Shown: piece by piece, positions 25,045-35,235 of the stretch
Layout: each line of letters opens with the position of its first letter
How positions within the stretch are numbered: position 1 is the first letter of the stretch
Assembly: GCF_000702825.1 (NCBI RefSeq)
Contig: NZ_JNKF01000017.1
Span: forward strand, 62,001-126,000
Source: Prevotella sp. P6B1
GTDB taxonomy: Bacteria; Bacteroidota; Bacteroidia; Bacteroidales; Bacteroidaceae
DNA: 64,000 bases
Reading direction: 5' to 3'
The notes under the pieces: model-generated
Seen by the model: the letters and a program-made list of their open reading frames with translations, nothing else
What the model was told of the DNA's origin: nothing
The model's database searches: none
Program-made: the position numbers and the translations under genes

Positions 25045-28000
25045 ATGAGAAAACAAACATTGTCAACAAGAGGCATGCAGCTGGTACTAAGCTGCTGCAT
25101 GTGGTTACTGATGGGAGCCAGTGTCTGGGCACAAGGTAACCAAACCATTAAGGGAACCGTGCTCGACGCCAGCACGCGTGAACCTATGATTGGCGTCAGT
25201 GTACTTGAAAAAGGTACCTCGAATGGTACTGTGACCGATTTTGATGGTCAGTTCTCTCTCACAAGCGTCAAGAATGGAGCTACCATTCAGCTTACATTTA
25301 TTGGTTACAAGAGCTTGTCGTTGCCCGTAGCCAAGGCACAGGGTACTATTCTGATGACTGAAGACGACAAAACCTTGACAGAAGTGGTTGTTGTGGGTTA
25401 CGGCACACAGAAGAAGGTAAACCTTTCAGGTGCAGTATCGGCTGTGGATGGTGAAAAACTGGCTGCTAAGCCATCGAGTAATGTGCTCGATGCAATGCAG
25501 GGTGAACTGCCTGGTGTTGCAGTACTGCGTAGCAGTGGTGAGCCAGGCAGCGAGACCAGCGGTATGCGTATCCGTGGTTTTTCTTCGGTCAACTCTACCT
25601 CAACACTTGTGTTGATTGATGGTGTAGAAGGCGATTTATCGTTGCTCAATGCCGATGATATCGAGAGTATTTCTGTACTGAAGGATGCTGCAGCTTGTGC
25701 TATCTATGGTGCTCGTGCTGCTGCCGGAGTTGTGCTGGTGACCACAAAGAATGGTGGCGAGGGTAAACCCAAAATCAGCTATAGCGGTTACTATGCTACC
25801 AACCTGCCTGGCAATATGCCAGAACGTTTGCCGGCCTGGGAGGAGCAGGAGTGGATTAATATTGGTCGTCAGAATCAGGGAGGTAAACCAGAATGGAACC
25901 CGGAGCAGTCAAGTTGGGTTGGTAACCGCAACTTCAACTATCGTCCTAATAACTCCAATGGTCGTTGGGATCAGTTCTCGGCTACCAATTGGGTCGACGA
26001 GGGTACACGCAACCATTCTGACCAAACCAATCATAGCATTTCTGTATCAGGTGGTTCCAAGAGTATCAACTACCTTATTTCTGGCAACTATTTCTATAAG
26101 AATGGTATGCTGAAGTATGGTAAGAACGACAATACACGCGTGAATCTGCATGCGAAAGTGAATGCCGAACTTAATAAGTATATCGCAGTCGGCGTAAACA
26201 TGCAGTATCAGTCAAAGAAGAACAATGCACCATCGGCTGGTGCAGGTGCTATTCTGAACAATCTCTATGGATCTCGTGCTCGTCAGTTATTGTACAATCC
26301 TACTGAGGACGTGAACTACGATGTGAATCCTTATAATGGCGACCTGCAGTTCAATGCCATCCAACTGATGAAAGAGGGTGGACAGGCTGAGACTCTTTAT
26401 GAGAGCTTTATCGGCAAGGGCGACCTGACTATTAAGAATCTGGTAAAAGGGCTGCGTATTAATCTTAATGCCAGTCGCCGGGCTGGTTACTATACCGGTC
26501 GCACAGAGCGTCACTATCTTGTTTGGTATGGCATGACTGGTAATAATAAGCGTCAGTCGTACAACGATCCGAATCAGCTCTATCGTATCAAGAACAATGA
26601 TTATCATGATCTGTTCGAGGCTACCGTAAATTATGAGTTCGACGTGAAGAAACACAACATCAAATTGTTGGCTGGAACTTCCTATGAAAACTATCGCAAA
26701 GATGAGTTCTCGGCTACTGCCAAGAATATGAACTCTAACGATTTCTATTCGTTCAACTACTATGATTCAGCTGAGGCTACCAATACCTCTCTGAGTGATA
26801 ACATCGCCCCTTGGTCGATGATGTCGTATTTCGGTCGTCTGAATTACAACTATGCCGATCGCTATCTGCTTGAGGCCAACATCCGTTACGACGGCTCTTC
26901 ACGTCTGGCTCCAGAGAAGCGTTGGAAGGCCTTCCCATCTGTATCAGCTGCTTGGCGTGTCAGCCAGGAGACGTGGTTCAAGCTCGATTGGGTTAGCAAT
27001 CTGAAATTGCGTGCTTCATGGGGTCAGTTGGGTAATGGTGCTATCTTAGGTCTCTATGATTATATCCCAACCATCTCACAGAGCACGGTCTATATGGGCG
27101 AGAAGTCGTACTATCAGAGTCAGTTGGCTTCAAAGGATAAAACCTGGGAGACCATCGAGACAACGAATGTGGGTGTTGACCTCGGTCTGTTAAATGGTCG
27201 ACTGAATGCCTCGTTCGACTACTATTGGAAGTACAATAACGACATGTTGTCTAAACTCCAGTTACCTCATACCATCGGTATTGGTATCCCTAATGTGAAT
27301 GTTGGTAAGCTGAAGACTTGGGGGTGGGAGTTCGAAGTGAAATGGAACGACCGAATCGGCGACTTCAGATATCAGGTGGCCTTCAATATCTCTGATGCCC
27401 AGAACAAGCTGATGGAGTATGATGGTGCCGATGTGATTTCTGCAGGAACAGTTGGCTTGCTCGAGGGCTATGCCTTGAATACCATCTGGGGGTATAAGAC
27501 CGATGGCTATTGGAGCAGTCTTGAAGAATATAAGCAGTATAAGGAAGAACATCCAGGCTACAAGTCGTTCAGCGATGGAAAGGTGGGCGGTGGCGATGTA
27601 CGCTACCTCACTCAGCCAGATAAGGATGGAAACATAGGTCATCAGGTAGGTGCCGGCGATGGAACAAAGGAAAACCACGGCGATTTGGTTTATCTGGGTG
27701 ATGCCAATGGACGTTATCTCTATGGTCTGAACCTCTCTGCTCAGTGGAAAGGCTTCGATTTCGCGATGATGTTTCAGGGTGTTGGAAAACGCAAACTACT
27801 TATAGATACAGAAGCTATCGCCCCCTTCGGCCGCACCCATCAGATGCCTTGGACTATCCATCGCGACTACTGGACCGAAGATAACCCAGATGCCTTCTGG
27901 CCACGTCTTTACAATTACAATGGCGATATGTTCAACTTCCAGCCATCAGACAAATGGGTGCAGAACGCAGCTTATCTGCGTCTGAAGAATGTTACGCTTG

Positions 28001-28182
28001 GCTATACCATTCCTGTCTCAAAGCGTTACATCCAGAAACTGCGTGTTTACATCAGCGGTAGCGATGTCTGGGAGAAGTCTGACATCCTGAAGGTGTTCGA
28101 TCCTGAGTCGGGCAATAATGTTGGACGTAACTACTATCCTTTCTTCCGAACATGGGCTTTCGGTGTGAATATAACTTTATAA
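25045..28182 (+). CDS. SusC/RagA-type TonB-dependent outer-membrane transporter (part A)
   Basis: 1045 residues. Signal peptide to SVWAQ (~31), CarboxypepD_reg-like domain with IKGTVLDASTREPMIGVSV, a TonB-box-like LTEVVVVGYGTQKK, plug domain with the SusC signature (LIDGVEGDL, then DDIESISVLKDAAACAIYGA), then a 22-strand barrel ending ...TWAFGVNITL with a terminal-strand pattern for BAM insertion. It imports oligosaccharides across the outer membrane with the SusD lipoprotein of the next gene as lid. The start ATG 25045 is set by the signal peptide and the promoter upstream. First gene of the part A operon. Confidence 0.95.
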   Translation: MRKQTLSTRGMQLVLSCCMWLLMGASVWAQGNQTIKGTVLDASTREPMIGVSVLEKGTSNGTVTDFDGQFSLTSVKNGATIQLTFIGYKSLSLPVAKAQGTILMTEDDKTLTEVVVVGYGTQKKVNLSGAVSAVDGEKLAAKPSSNVLDAMQGELPGVAVLRSSGEPGSETSGMRIRGFSSVNSTSTLVLIDGVEGDLSLLNADDIESISVLKDAAACAIYGARAAAGVVLVTTKNGGEGKPKISYSGYYATNLPGNMPERLPAWEEQEWINIGRQNQGGKPEWNPEQSSWVGNRNFNYRPNNSNGRWDQFSATNWVDEGTRNHSDQTNHSISVSGGSKSINYLISGNYFYKNGMLKYGKNDNTRVNLHAKVNAELNKYIAVGVNMQYQSKKNNAPSAGAGAILNNLYGSRARQLLYNPTEDVNYDVNPYNGDLQFNAIQLMKEGGQAETLYESFIGKGDLTIKNLVKGLRINLNASRRAGYYTGRTERHYLVWYGMTGNNKRQSYNDPNQLYRIKNNDYHDLFEATVNYEFDVKKHNIKLLAGTSYENYRKDEFSATAKNMNSNDFYSFNYYDSAEATNTSLSDNIAPWSMMSYFGRLNYNYADRYLLEANIRYDGSSRLAPEKRWKAFPSVSAAWRVSQETWFKLDWVSNLKLRASWGQLGNGAILGLYDYIPTISQSTVYMGEKSYYQSQLASKDKTWETIETTNVGVDLGLLNGRLNASFDYYWKYNNDMLSKLQLPHTIGIGIPNVNVGKLKTWGWEFEVKWNDRIGDFRYQVAFNISDAQNKLMEYDGADVISAGTVGLLEGYALNTIWGYKTDGYWSSLEEYKQYKEEHPGYKSFSDGKVGGGDVRYLTQPDKDGNIGHQVGAGDGTKENHGDLVYLGDANGRYLYGLNLSAQWKGFDFAMMFQGVGKRKLLIDTEAIAPFGRTHQMPWTIHRDYWTEDNPDAFWPRLYNYNGDMFNFQPSDKWVQNAAYLRLKNVTLGYTIPVSKRYIQKLRVYISGSDVWEKSDILKVFDPESGNNVGRNYYPFFRTWAFGVNITL

Positions 28183-28220
28183 TGAATAACGAATATTGAA
28201 TAATGAAATAAGAAAGAGTT

Positions 28221-29894
28221 ATGAAAAAGATAATCCTCAAATCCATATATGTAGCAGGTGCTGTCTGTTGTATGATGCTGCTGACGGGGTGTGAACTCGA
28301 TCGTCTGCCTGAGACCACACTGGCTGATAATACATTCTGGCAGAGTGAGACAGACCTGCGTGGCGCTTGCAATAAATTGTATGTCGACCTGCCTGGTTTC
28401 GACCACGACCGTCGTGCCGACGATATCATCGGTACATCAGCCAATGGTACATCGAGTGGTAACTGGAGTCTGCCCTCAACATCGAGCGACTGGACAAACC
28501 CTTATAATAGAATAGGTGTATGTAATAATATCATAGCTAAGGGTAGTGTGGCTCCATTGACTGATGCCCAGAAGAATCGCTGGACGGCCGAAGCTTATTT
28601 CTTTCGTGCTTTCCACTTCTTCGATTTGGTGAAGAAATATGGCGACGTGCCCTTGATTCTGAAGGCTTTCGACTCTACCAGCGATCCGGATATCAAAATG
28701 GCACGCACCCCAAGAGAAGAGGTCGTCCAGCAGTGTTATAAGGATCTGCGTTTTGCTGAAGAGTGGTTGCCAGAGATTGATGCTGTAAGCAGCGAGTCCG
28801 ACTGGGGACGTGTATCCAAGTCTGCTGCTCGTGCGCTGATGATGCGTATCGGACTCTATGAGGGAACCTTCTCAAAGTATCACAGTCTGTCCAGCGACCC
28901 AAAGACACACCTCCAAATAGCTGTCGATGCGGCAGAACGTCTCATCAACAGCGGAAAGCATGCCTTGTATCCCGACTATCAGAAACTGTTCTACTTCGAT
29001 GGTGAGGGGCGTCAGAACAAGGAAAACGTGTTTGTGAAGGTGTATGGTCCTAATGGTGCAGGTGCTACCATTTCGCATGGTAACTCTCGCCAGTTGGAGA
29101 ATGGTGTCAGCGTGACTCGTCAAGCTATCGACCAGTATCTCTATACCGATGGTCTACCTCGTGAGAAGAGTACACTGGCTATGATTCCTGAAACGCATTA
29201 CGACGATATCTTTGAGAACCGCGATCCTCGTCTGGCTATGACCATCTATCATAAGAACGAAGAGGCTTATAAGGGGGGCTACATGCCTTTTAGCAACCAG
29301 CATGGCAATGGCTATGGTATCAAGAAGGGCTTCATGATCGACGAATGGACTACTAATAGCAAGGAGACTGTTGATAAGATGGTAATCCGCTATGCTGAGG
29401 TTCTGCTCTCATACGCAGAAGCTCTCTATGAACTGAATGGTAGCATTACCGATGAACAGTTGAACATGACAGTGAATGCCGTTCGCGCCCGTAGTGGATT
29501 TGAGGCAAAGTTGACCAATAGCTTTGCTCAGCAGAACGGCCTGAATATTCTTGATGAGATTCGTCGTGAGCGTTTAGTGGAGTTTATCGACGAGGGCTTG
29601 CGTTACAACGACATCATTCGTTGGAAGATAGCTGAGCAGGTACTGCCTGTCACTATGCTTGGTTTGAAATACAATGAGGACGATACCAATGCCCAGCGCG
29701 AGGATTTGCAGAGTCGCCTGACTACCGAGGGTGGTATGTACAAGGGCCAGAAGGTTTGCGACCAAGCCGATATCTATGTGATTGAGGAGGCTGGCGCCCG
29801 CTCTTTTAATCCTAATAAGGACTATTATTATCCCATCCCAACCTACGAGATTGCTACATCTGATGGCAATGTTGTTCAGAATCCAGGATGGTAA
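28221..29894 (+). CDS. SusD/RagB-type nutrient-binding lipoprotein (part A)
   Basis: 557 residues. Lipoprotein signal with lipobox MLLTGC, followed by the SusD-like N-terminal block ELDRLPETTLADNTFW, the helical TPR-like core (WTAEAYFFRAFHFFDLVKKYGDVPLI), and the C-terminal block ending PIPTYEIATSDGNVVQNPGW, which is the standard SusD end. It caps the partner SusC on the cell surface and binds the incoming glycan. It lies 38 bases after susC. Confidence 0.95.
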   Translation: MKKIILKSIYVAGAVCCMMLLTGCELDRLPETTLADNTFWQSETDLRGACNKLYVDLPGFDHDRRADDIIGTSANGTSSGNWSLPSTSSDWTNPYNRIGVCNNIIAKGSVAPLTDAQKNRWTAEAYFFRAFHFFDLVKKYGDVPLILKAFDSTSDPDIKMARTPREEVVQQCYKDLRFAEEWLPEIDAVSSESDWGRVSKSAARALMMRIGLYEGTFSKYHSLSSDPKTHLQIAVDAAERLINSGKHALYPDYQKLFYFDGEGRQNKENVFVKVYGPNGAGATISHGNSRQLENGVSVTRQAIDQYLYTDGLPREKSTLAMIPETHYDDIFENRDPRLAMTIYHKNEEAYKGGYMPFSNQHGNGYGIKKGFMIDEWTTNSKETVDKMVIRYAEVLLSYAEALYELNGSITDEQLNMTVNAVRARSGFEAKLTNSFAQQNGLNILDEIRRERLVEFIDEGLRYNDIIRWKIAEQVLPVTMLGLKYNEDDTNAQREDLQSRLTTEGGMYKGQKVCDQADIYVIEEAGARSFNPNKDYYYPIPTYEIATSDGNVVQNPGW

Positions 29895-29924
29895 ACAATC
29901 AAACAAACTAATAAGAACGTATTT

Positions 29925-30524
29925 ATGAAAAAGATATTATATCAGATCGCATGTGCCGCTTGCATGATGATCGTTGGCATGTCGCTCTCAAGCTGTGGCG
30001 ACGATGCGTGGGGTAACGACAACCCCGAAACAGAGAATGTATTCTATTTCGGATTCCAGGATTGGGGTAAATTAGACAATAAGGTTGCCTATACCGTTAA
30101 TCAGGGGCAGACAATTGATATTCCTGTACAGTTCTGGTGTGCTGGCTCGCGTACTTTCGACGCAGAGGCTTACTATTATGTGGATACCAATTTGGCACTG
30201 GGCACCGATTTCCAGATTGTCGATGCTAATGGTAATCCGCTGCAACCAGATGCCAATGGCGCATTCACGATGAAATGGCAACTCACTGGCCCCGATGAAA
30301 CTGATAACCATCGTGTACAGAGTATCTATTTCAAGGCTCTGAATGGCACAACTGGCGATGTCAACGTAACCACCTTCGATCCCAAGGATGTGGATGTTGA
30401 TGGTAAAGTGAAAATATCGAACGGTTCGGCAGATGGCGTCATTTACACGCCCAACAATATCAACAGTCTGTATGAAGTGCATTGCTTTACACAGAACTAC
30501 AAAGTAAAAGTTTCGATTAAGTAA
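29925..30524 (+). CDS. Small surface lipoprotein in SusE/SGBP position
   Basis: 199 residues with lipoprotein signal (SLSSC, Cys24) followed by acidic residues (GDDAWGNDNPETE), a pattern that in Bacteroidota favours export to the cell surface. The body looks all-beta: short alternating strands with aromatic residues (FYFGFQDW, QFWCAGSRTF, YYYVDTNLAL) and a duplicated Gly/Asp-rich turn pattern. I do not recognise a named family; DUF4843-like Ig-fold proteins occupy this place in other PULs. By position after SusCD it is probably a surface glycan-binding protein. Confidence 0.6.
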   Translation: MKKILYQIACAACMMIVGMSLSSCGDDAWGNDNPETENVFYFGFQDWGKLDNKVAYTVNQGQTIDIPVQFWCAGSRTFDAEAYYYVDTNLALGTDFQIVDANGNPLQPDANGAFTMKWQLTGPDETDNHRVQSIYFKALNGTTGDVNVTTFDPKDVDVDGKVKISNGSADGVIYTPNNINSLYEVHCFTQNYKVKVSIK

Positions 30525-30533
30525 TTTCATGAT

Positions 30534-32849
30534 ATGAAGAAGTTTAGGTTAGTTGTATTCATACAGTTGGTTTTGTTAGTTATGCAGGCAGGTGCGCAGT
30601 CCATTTGGGACGGCGCGCACCTGACCCAAGTAAAATCCTGCCTGGAACAGCCGGCCTATGCTACGGCTTATCACCAGCTGATTAAGGAGGCTGACAGACA
30701 ACTACAGGCTGAACCAGTATCGGTGATGATGAAAGAAAAAGCAGCAGCCAGTGGCGATAAGCATGATTACCTCAGTTTGTCGCGCTACTACTGGCCTGAC
30801 CCCAATCAGCCTGATGGTCTGCCTTATGTGGCACGTGATGGTGTATCGAATCCAGAACTGGAGAGATACGATCGTCCCAAACTGGCAGAGATGGCAGGAC
30901 GTGTTACCACGCTTTCGTTGGCTTGGTTCTTCAGCAACGATGAACGCTATGCACAGAAGGCTGTTGAACAGCTTCGCGTGTGGTTCCTTAATAAGTCCAC
31001 ACGTATGAATCCCAATCTGAACTATGCCCAGACTATTCCTGGCAAGTTCGATGGGAGAGGACGTTGCTATGGTGTCATCGATGGCTATTCATTGGTCGAG
31101 ATGCTTGATGCCGTACAACTGCTGGAACACTCTAAATCGATGACTTCCAAGGATTCCAAGGTGCTGAAACAATGGTTCTCGCAGTTTCTGAATTGGATTC
31201 TGACCAGTGAACAAGGCATTGAGGAAGGTCAGCAGCTGAACAACCACTCTACGGCTCATGATGTGCAGGTAATTGCCTATGCCAAATATGTGGGCAACCA
31301 AAAGGTGATGAATCAATATCTGGGTGAGTTTTACACAAAACGGATGGAGCCACAGATCAACAGCGACGGTCGACAGCCTCGTGAACTCCGACGTACACTG
31401 GCGTTTGGTTATTCGCAGTATAATCTGAGTCATATCATCGACGTGTTCCAGATTGCCCGTTCTGTTTCCTTCGAGTTGCAGCCCGAGGCGCTCCCCTTGT
31501 TGGAGAAAGCGGCTGATTTCCTTGCTAAGTATTTAGGAAAGCAGGTTGAGCAGTGGCCCTATCAGCAGATAGGAGAGTGGGATTACAAACAGAATCTGTT
31601 TGCGCAGGATCTCTATCGACTCTGGTTGCTGCATCCGCAGCGTACTGATTATCTGCAATTGGCCCAACAGCATATGATAAAGCGTTTCTCTGATCGTTTC
31701 TTTCTGTTGTATTACCAGCCCGATAAGGCTGACCATGCCTTTGCGGCCGCCGATACCCAGTTGCGATTCCTGTTGAAGAATACGGAACAGGCCAGAAAAG
31801 AGAAAAAGGACAAGTCGAAGTTCATGCCTCGCTGTGTTGAGAAAGACGGTTCATTACGTTTGGTGGGTATGTACGACTGGTGCTCAGGTTTCTTTCCAGG
31901 TTCTCTTTGGCAGATGTATGAGTACTCGCACGATCCGTTCTGGCGCGAGAAGGCTGTGTCGAACACCTGGAAGATAGAGGAGGTAAAACACCATAAAGGT
32001 ACCCATGACCTTGGTTTTATGATGTATAACTCGTTTGGTCAGGCTTATCGACTCACGGGTGAGCAGTCCTATCGTGATGTTATCATTCAGTCGGCTAAGA
32101 CGCTTGCCACTCGTTTCAACGAGAAGGTTGGTTGTATCCGTAGCTGGAGCTGGGGTACCCCCGATCGTTGGCAGTATGCGGTTATTATCGACAATATGAT
32201 AAATCTCGAGCTCTTATTCGAGGCTTCCAGACTGACTAACGACAAGCGCTATTTTCAGATGGCTGTGAGTCATGCCAATATCACGATGGCCCATCATTTC
32301 CGTGAGGATGGCTCGTCGTATCATGTGGTGGATTACAATCCAGAGGATGGCAAGGTCATCAAACGTATCACTCATCAGGGATTGTTTGATGAGTCTGTCT
32401 GGAGCCGTGGTCAGGCTTGGGGCTTGTATGGCTTTACCATGTGCTATCGCTATACCCACGATGAGGCTTATTTGCGTCAGGCTCAGAAGATTGCCAAGTT
32501 CTTTTTCTCGCAGAAAGATATGCCTCAGGATATGATACCCTACTGGGATATGCGTGATCCTCAGATTCCCAATGCACCTCGTGATGCCTCGGCAGCCGCT
32601 GTATTCGCTTCAGGCTTGTATGAGTTGGCTACTTATTCTGATGCTGCATTGGCCAAGGAATATCGACGTATTGCCAATCATATCATCTTGTCTTTGGAAT
32701 CAGGATATCAGCCTCAACCTGGTACCATGCAAGGCTTTCTACTCCTCCATTCAACAGGCAACTATCCTGCCAAAGATGAGATCGATGTGCCTATCAACTA
32801 TGCCGACTATTATTATCTGGAGGCATTGCATCGCTCAAAAAGAATGTAG
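30534..32849 (+). CDS. Fusion: alginate-lyase-superfamily polysaccharide lyase (PL38-like) + GH88 unsaturated glucuronyl hydrolase
   Basis: 771 residues with an ordinary signal peptide (to QAGAQ, ~22), so probably periplasmic. Residues ~25-395 match the Alginate_lyase (PF05426) fold: YYWPDP, NPxLNYAQ-like block and candidate catalytic Asn237-His238 (QLNNHSTAHD), Arg286 and Tyr293 (RRTLAFGYSQY), close to the N-H...R-x6-Y pattern of A1-III-type lyases. Residues ~425-771 are GH88: Asp492 in THDLGF and Asp553 in VIIDNMINLELL are 61 residues apart, as are the two catalytic aspartates of Bacillus UGL (D88, D149). A lyase leaves a 4,5-unsaturated uronate at the new non-reducing end, and GH88 removes exactly that residue, so both steps sit on one chain. 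PL38 is my best family guess for the lyase part. Confidence 0.8.
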   Translation: MKKFRLVVFIQLVLLVMQAGAQSIWDGAHLTQVKSCLEQPAYATAYHQLIKEADRQLQAEPVSVMMKEKAAASGDKHDYLSLSRYYWPDPNQPDGLPYVARDGVSNPELERYDRPKLAEMAGRVTTLSLAWFFSNDERYAQKAVEQLRVWFLNKSTRMNPNLNYAQTIPGKFDGRGRCYGVIDGYSLVEMLDAVQLLEHSKSMTSKDSKVLKQWFSQFLNWILTSEQGIEEGQQLNNHSTAHDVQVIAYAKYVGNQKVMNQYLGEFYTKRMEPQINSDGRQPRELRRTLAFGYSQYNLSHIIDVFQIARSVSFELQPEALPLLEKAADFLAKYLGKQVEQWPYQQIGEWDYKQNLFAQDLYRLWLLHPQRTDYLQLAQQHMIKRFSDRFFLLYYQPDKADHAFAAADTQLRFLLKNTEQARKEKKDKSKFMPRCVEKDGSLRLVGMYDWCSGFFPGSLWQMYEYSHDPFWREKAVSNTWKIEEVKHHKGTHDLGFMMYNSFGQAYRLTGEQSYRDVIIQSAKTLATRFNEKVGCIRSWSWGTPDRWQYAVIIDNMINLELLFEASRLTNDKRYFQMAVSHANITMAHHFREDGSSYHVVDYNPEDGKVIKRITHQGLFDESVWSRGQAWGLYGFTMCYRYTHDEAYLRQAQKIAKFFFSQKDMPQDMIPYWDMRDPQIPNAPRDASAAAVFASGLYELATYSDAALAKEYRRIANHIILSLESGYQPQPGTMQGFLLLHSTGNYPAKDEIDVPINYADYYYLEALHRSKRM

Positions 32850-32851
32850 TT

Positions 32852-35233
32852 ATGTTAGTTAGGTTATATTTGTTATTATTATTTGTTTCATTGATTGGTC
32901 GGTCAGATGCACAGCCTGTGATGGGTGAGGGGCATCTGACTCAGACCATCAATGATGGTTGGACGTTTGAAGGACAGAGGATAAAGCTACCGCATACCTG
33001 GAATACCGATGCTTATACAGTGAAGGATTATCGTCAGGGATGTTTTACTTATGAGCGCTCCTTCGTGTGGCACCCGGCTGGTCGTCAGACGTGGCTGAAG
33101 TTCGATGCTGCCTTCAAACGTGCTGATGTGTTGGTTAACGGGCAGGCCATTGGCCAGCATGTTGGTGGCTATACCGCTTTTGCATTTAACCTAACCCCAT
33201 ATTTACGAGAAGGAAGTAATACCTTGCAAGTAAAAGTGTCGAATGCTGATGAGACGATAACGCCTGTTTCGGCCGACTTTACTTTCATGGGTGGTATCTA
33301 TCGCGATGTATGGCTGATAGAGAAGACACCACAGCATTTTGATGTGGTTGATGGAGTGAATGTCACAGCCAATCTTCATCAGGTCACTGTTGATTGTAAA
33401 GTTTCTGCCCCCGATGGCTGCCAGGTGGTTAGTGTGTTGCAGGATGCCGAAGGGCATGTCATAGCTCAGGCTCATTGTCGTGCTAGTGCTACCACACGTC
33501 AGGTTCTGCCTTTACCCAAACAACCGCATCTCTGGTCGCCCGAATCACCATATCTATATAAGGTTGTCACGCTACTGCAGAGTAAGAACGGTAAGACGGA
33601 ATACGATCGCCAGCAGCGCTCAGTGGGTGTCCGTTCGTATGCATTCGATGCAGAGAAGGGATTTCTGCTGAATGGCAAACCTTATAAACTGCATGGAGTG
33701 TGTATCCATCAAGACCAGAAACCGTATGGCATCGCACTCGATGACGACCAGCATCGCCGTGACTTCCGACTGATGAAGGAGATGGGGGTGAACTTCGTGC
33801 GCTTGGCACATTATCCACAGGATGATGCCTTGCTCGAATTGTGCGATCGCGAGGGTATGTTGGTGTGGGAAGAAATCCCCGTGGTGGATGTTGTGCCTGA
33901 GGGTGAGACTTTTGCTGCAAACTGCGTGCGCCAGTTGCGCGAGATGATTCGTCAACATAAGAGTCATACATCTATTATCCTCTGGGGATACATGAATGAG
34001 ATTCTGCTTCAGACACAACGCCGTTATCAAGGTGTGCAACTCGATGCTGCCATCCAACGAACACTCGCGCTGGCTCGAAGGTTGGAGCAGGTTGTGCACG
34101 AAGAAGATAGTACCCGTTTCAGCGTGATGGCTTTTCATGGTAGCAATGATTATAATAAGGTGGGGTTGAGCGATATTCCTCAGGTTGTAGGCTGGAACCT
34201 CTATCAGGGATGGTATGGTTCGGATATGACTGATTTCGAGCGATTCCTCGAACGCCAATATCGCCAGCAGCCTTCCCATCCCATTATCGTCAGCGAGTAT
34301 GGGGCTGGTAGCGACCTGCGTTTACATAACCCAACAAATTCGGTGGCTTTCGATTTTTCGATGTCGTATCAACAGCGCTATGTTGAACATTATCTGCCGG
34401 TCATCGAACAGACACCCTATGTGTGTGGGGCGGCATATTGGAATTTTATCGACTTCGCCTCGGCCAACCGCGATGAGTCGATGCCACGAATCAACAACAA
34501 GGGGGTGGTTACTAACGCTCGACAGCCTAAGGATGTGTATTATTATTTCCAAGCCAACTGGGTTCAACGCCCTGTGGTACATATCGCCGTTAGTGATTGG
34601 CCCGACCGTTGTTCGTTTGAGCGCAAGATGCCTGTCAAGGTATATACTAATCAGCCCACGATAGAACTGATACATAATGGACAGTCGTTAGGTCGGAAAA
34701 AAGTGGTAAACTGCCAGGCTGTGTTTGTTGTTTCATTCTTTGATGGTGTCAACACCTTGCGGGCAGGTACAGGAACTCATGAGGATGTGGCAACGGTGAA
34801 ATATTGTCAGCCGTCGGACGAGATTGCTGTGAATGTAGGTAGTAACTGCTATTTCCAATCAGATGCCTCCGGACTGACTTGGCTGCCTGACCAGCCTTAC
34901 CGTGAGGGTAGTTGGGGCTATATCGGTGGCAAGGCGATTCAAACGCAGAAGGAGATACTCCTGACGCCCGATGTACCGCTCTACCAGACTATGCGTGAGG
35001 GAATGCAGGCTTATCGTTTCGATGTGCCCATTGGGAGCTATGAGATTGAACTCCTATCTGTCGATACCCGTAAATCGCAAGCTTCGAGTGCCTATCTGCT
35101 GGGGCGCCAGGATACCCGTGGCGGTGGTATCGCTGTGCGTCGCCGTTACTTTGTCGATAATACCGATGGCTATTTGTTGCTACCGTTTGGTGTGCACGAT
35201 TGTTTGTCTGGAATCAAAATCAGGAAACTATAG
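32852..35233 (+). CDS. GH2 beta-glycosidase (DUF4982 and malectin-like C-terminus)
   Basis: 793 residues with a signal peptide ending in SDAQ. GH2 order: jelly-roll N-domain (~25-175), Ig-like domain (~180-285), TIM barrel (~290-575) with acid/base Glu383 (ILWGYMNEI) and nucleophile Glu482 (IIVSEYGAGS), then a DUF4982-type Ig domain and a malectin-like end (~660-790). This family holds beta-galactosidases, beta-glucuronidases and beta-mannosidases; in PULs with this domain order beta-galactosidase is commonest. It begins 2 bases after the lyase-GH88 stop (TAGTTATG junction), so it is coupled. Product specificity is not determined by what I can see. Confidence 0.85.
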   Translation: MLVRLYLLLLFVSLIGRSDAQPVMGEGHLTQTINDGWTFEGQRIKLPHTWNTDAYTVKDYRQGCFTYERSFVWHPAGRQTWLKFDAAFKRADVLVNGQAIGQHVGGYTAFAFNLTPYLREGSNTLQVKVSNADETITPVSADFTFMGGIYRDVWLIEKTPQHFDVVDGVNVTANLHQVTVDCKVSAPDGCQVVSVLQDAEGHVIAQAHCRASATTRQVLPLPKQPHLWSPESPYLYKVVTLLQSKNGKTEYDRQQRSVGVRSYAFDAEKGFLLNGKPYKLHGVCIHQDQKPYGIALDDDQHRRDFRLMKEMGVNFVRLAHYPQDDALLELCDREGMLVWEEIPVVDVVPEGETFAANCVRQLREMIRQHKSHTSIILWGYMNEILLQTQRRYQGVQLDAAIQRTLALARRLEQVVHEEDSTRFSVMAFHGSNDYNKVGLSDIPQVVGWNLYQGWYGSDMTDFERFLERQYRQQPSHPIIVSEYGAGSDLRLHNPTNSVAFDFSMSYQQRYVEHYLPVIEQTPYVCGAAYWNFIDFASANRDESMPRINNKGVVTNARQPKDVYYYFQANWVQRPVVHIAVSDWPDRCSFERKMPVKVYTNQPTIELIHNGQSLGRKKVVNCQAVFVVSFFDGVNTLRAGTGTHEDVATVKYCQPSDEIAVNVGSNCYFQSDASGLTWLPDQPYREGSWGYIGGKAIQTQKEILLTPDVPLYQTMREGMQAYRFDVPIGSYEIELLSVDTRKSQASSAYLLGRQDTRGGGIAVRRRYFVDNTDGYLLLPFGVHDCLSGIKIRKL

Positions 35234-35235
35234 TT

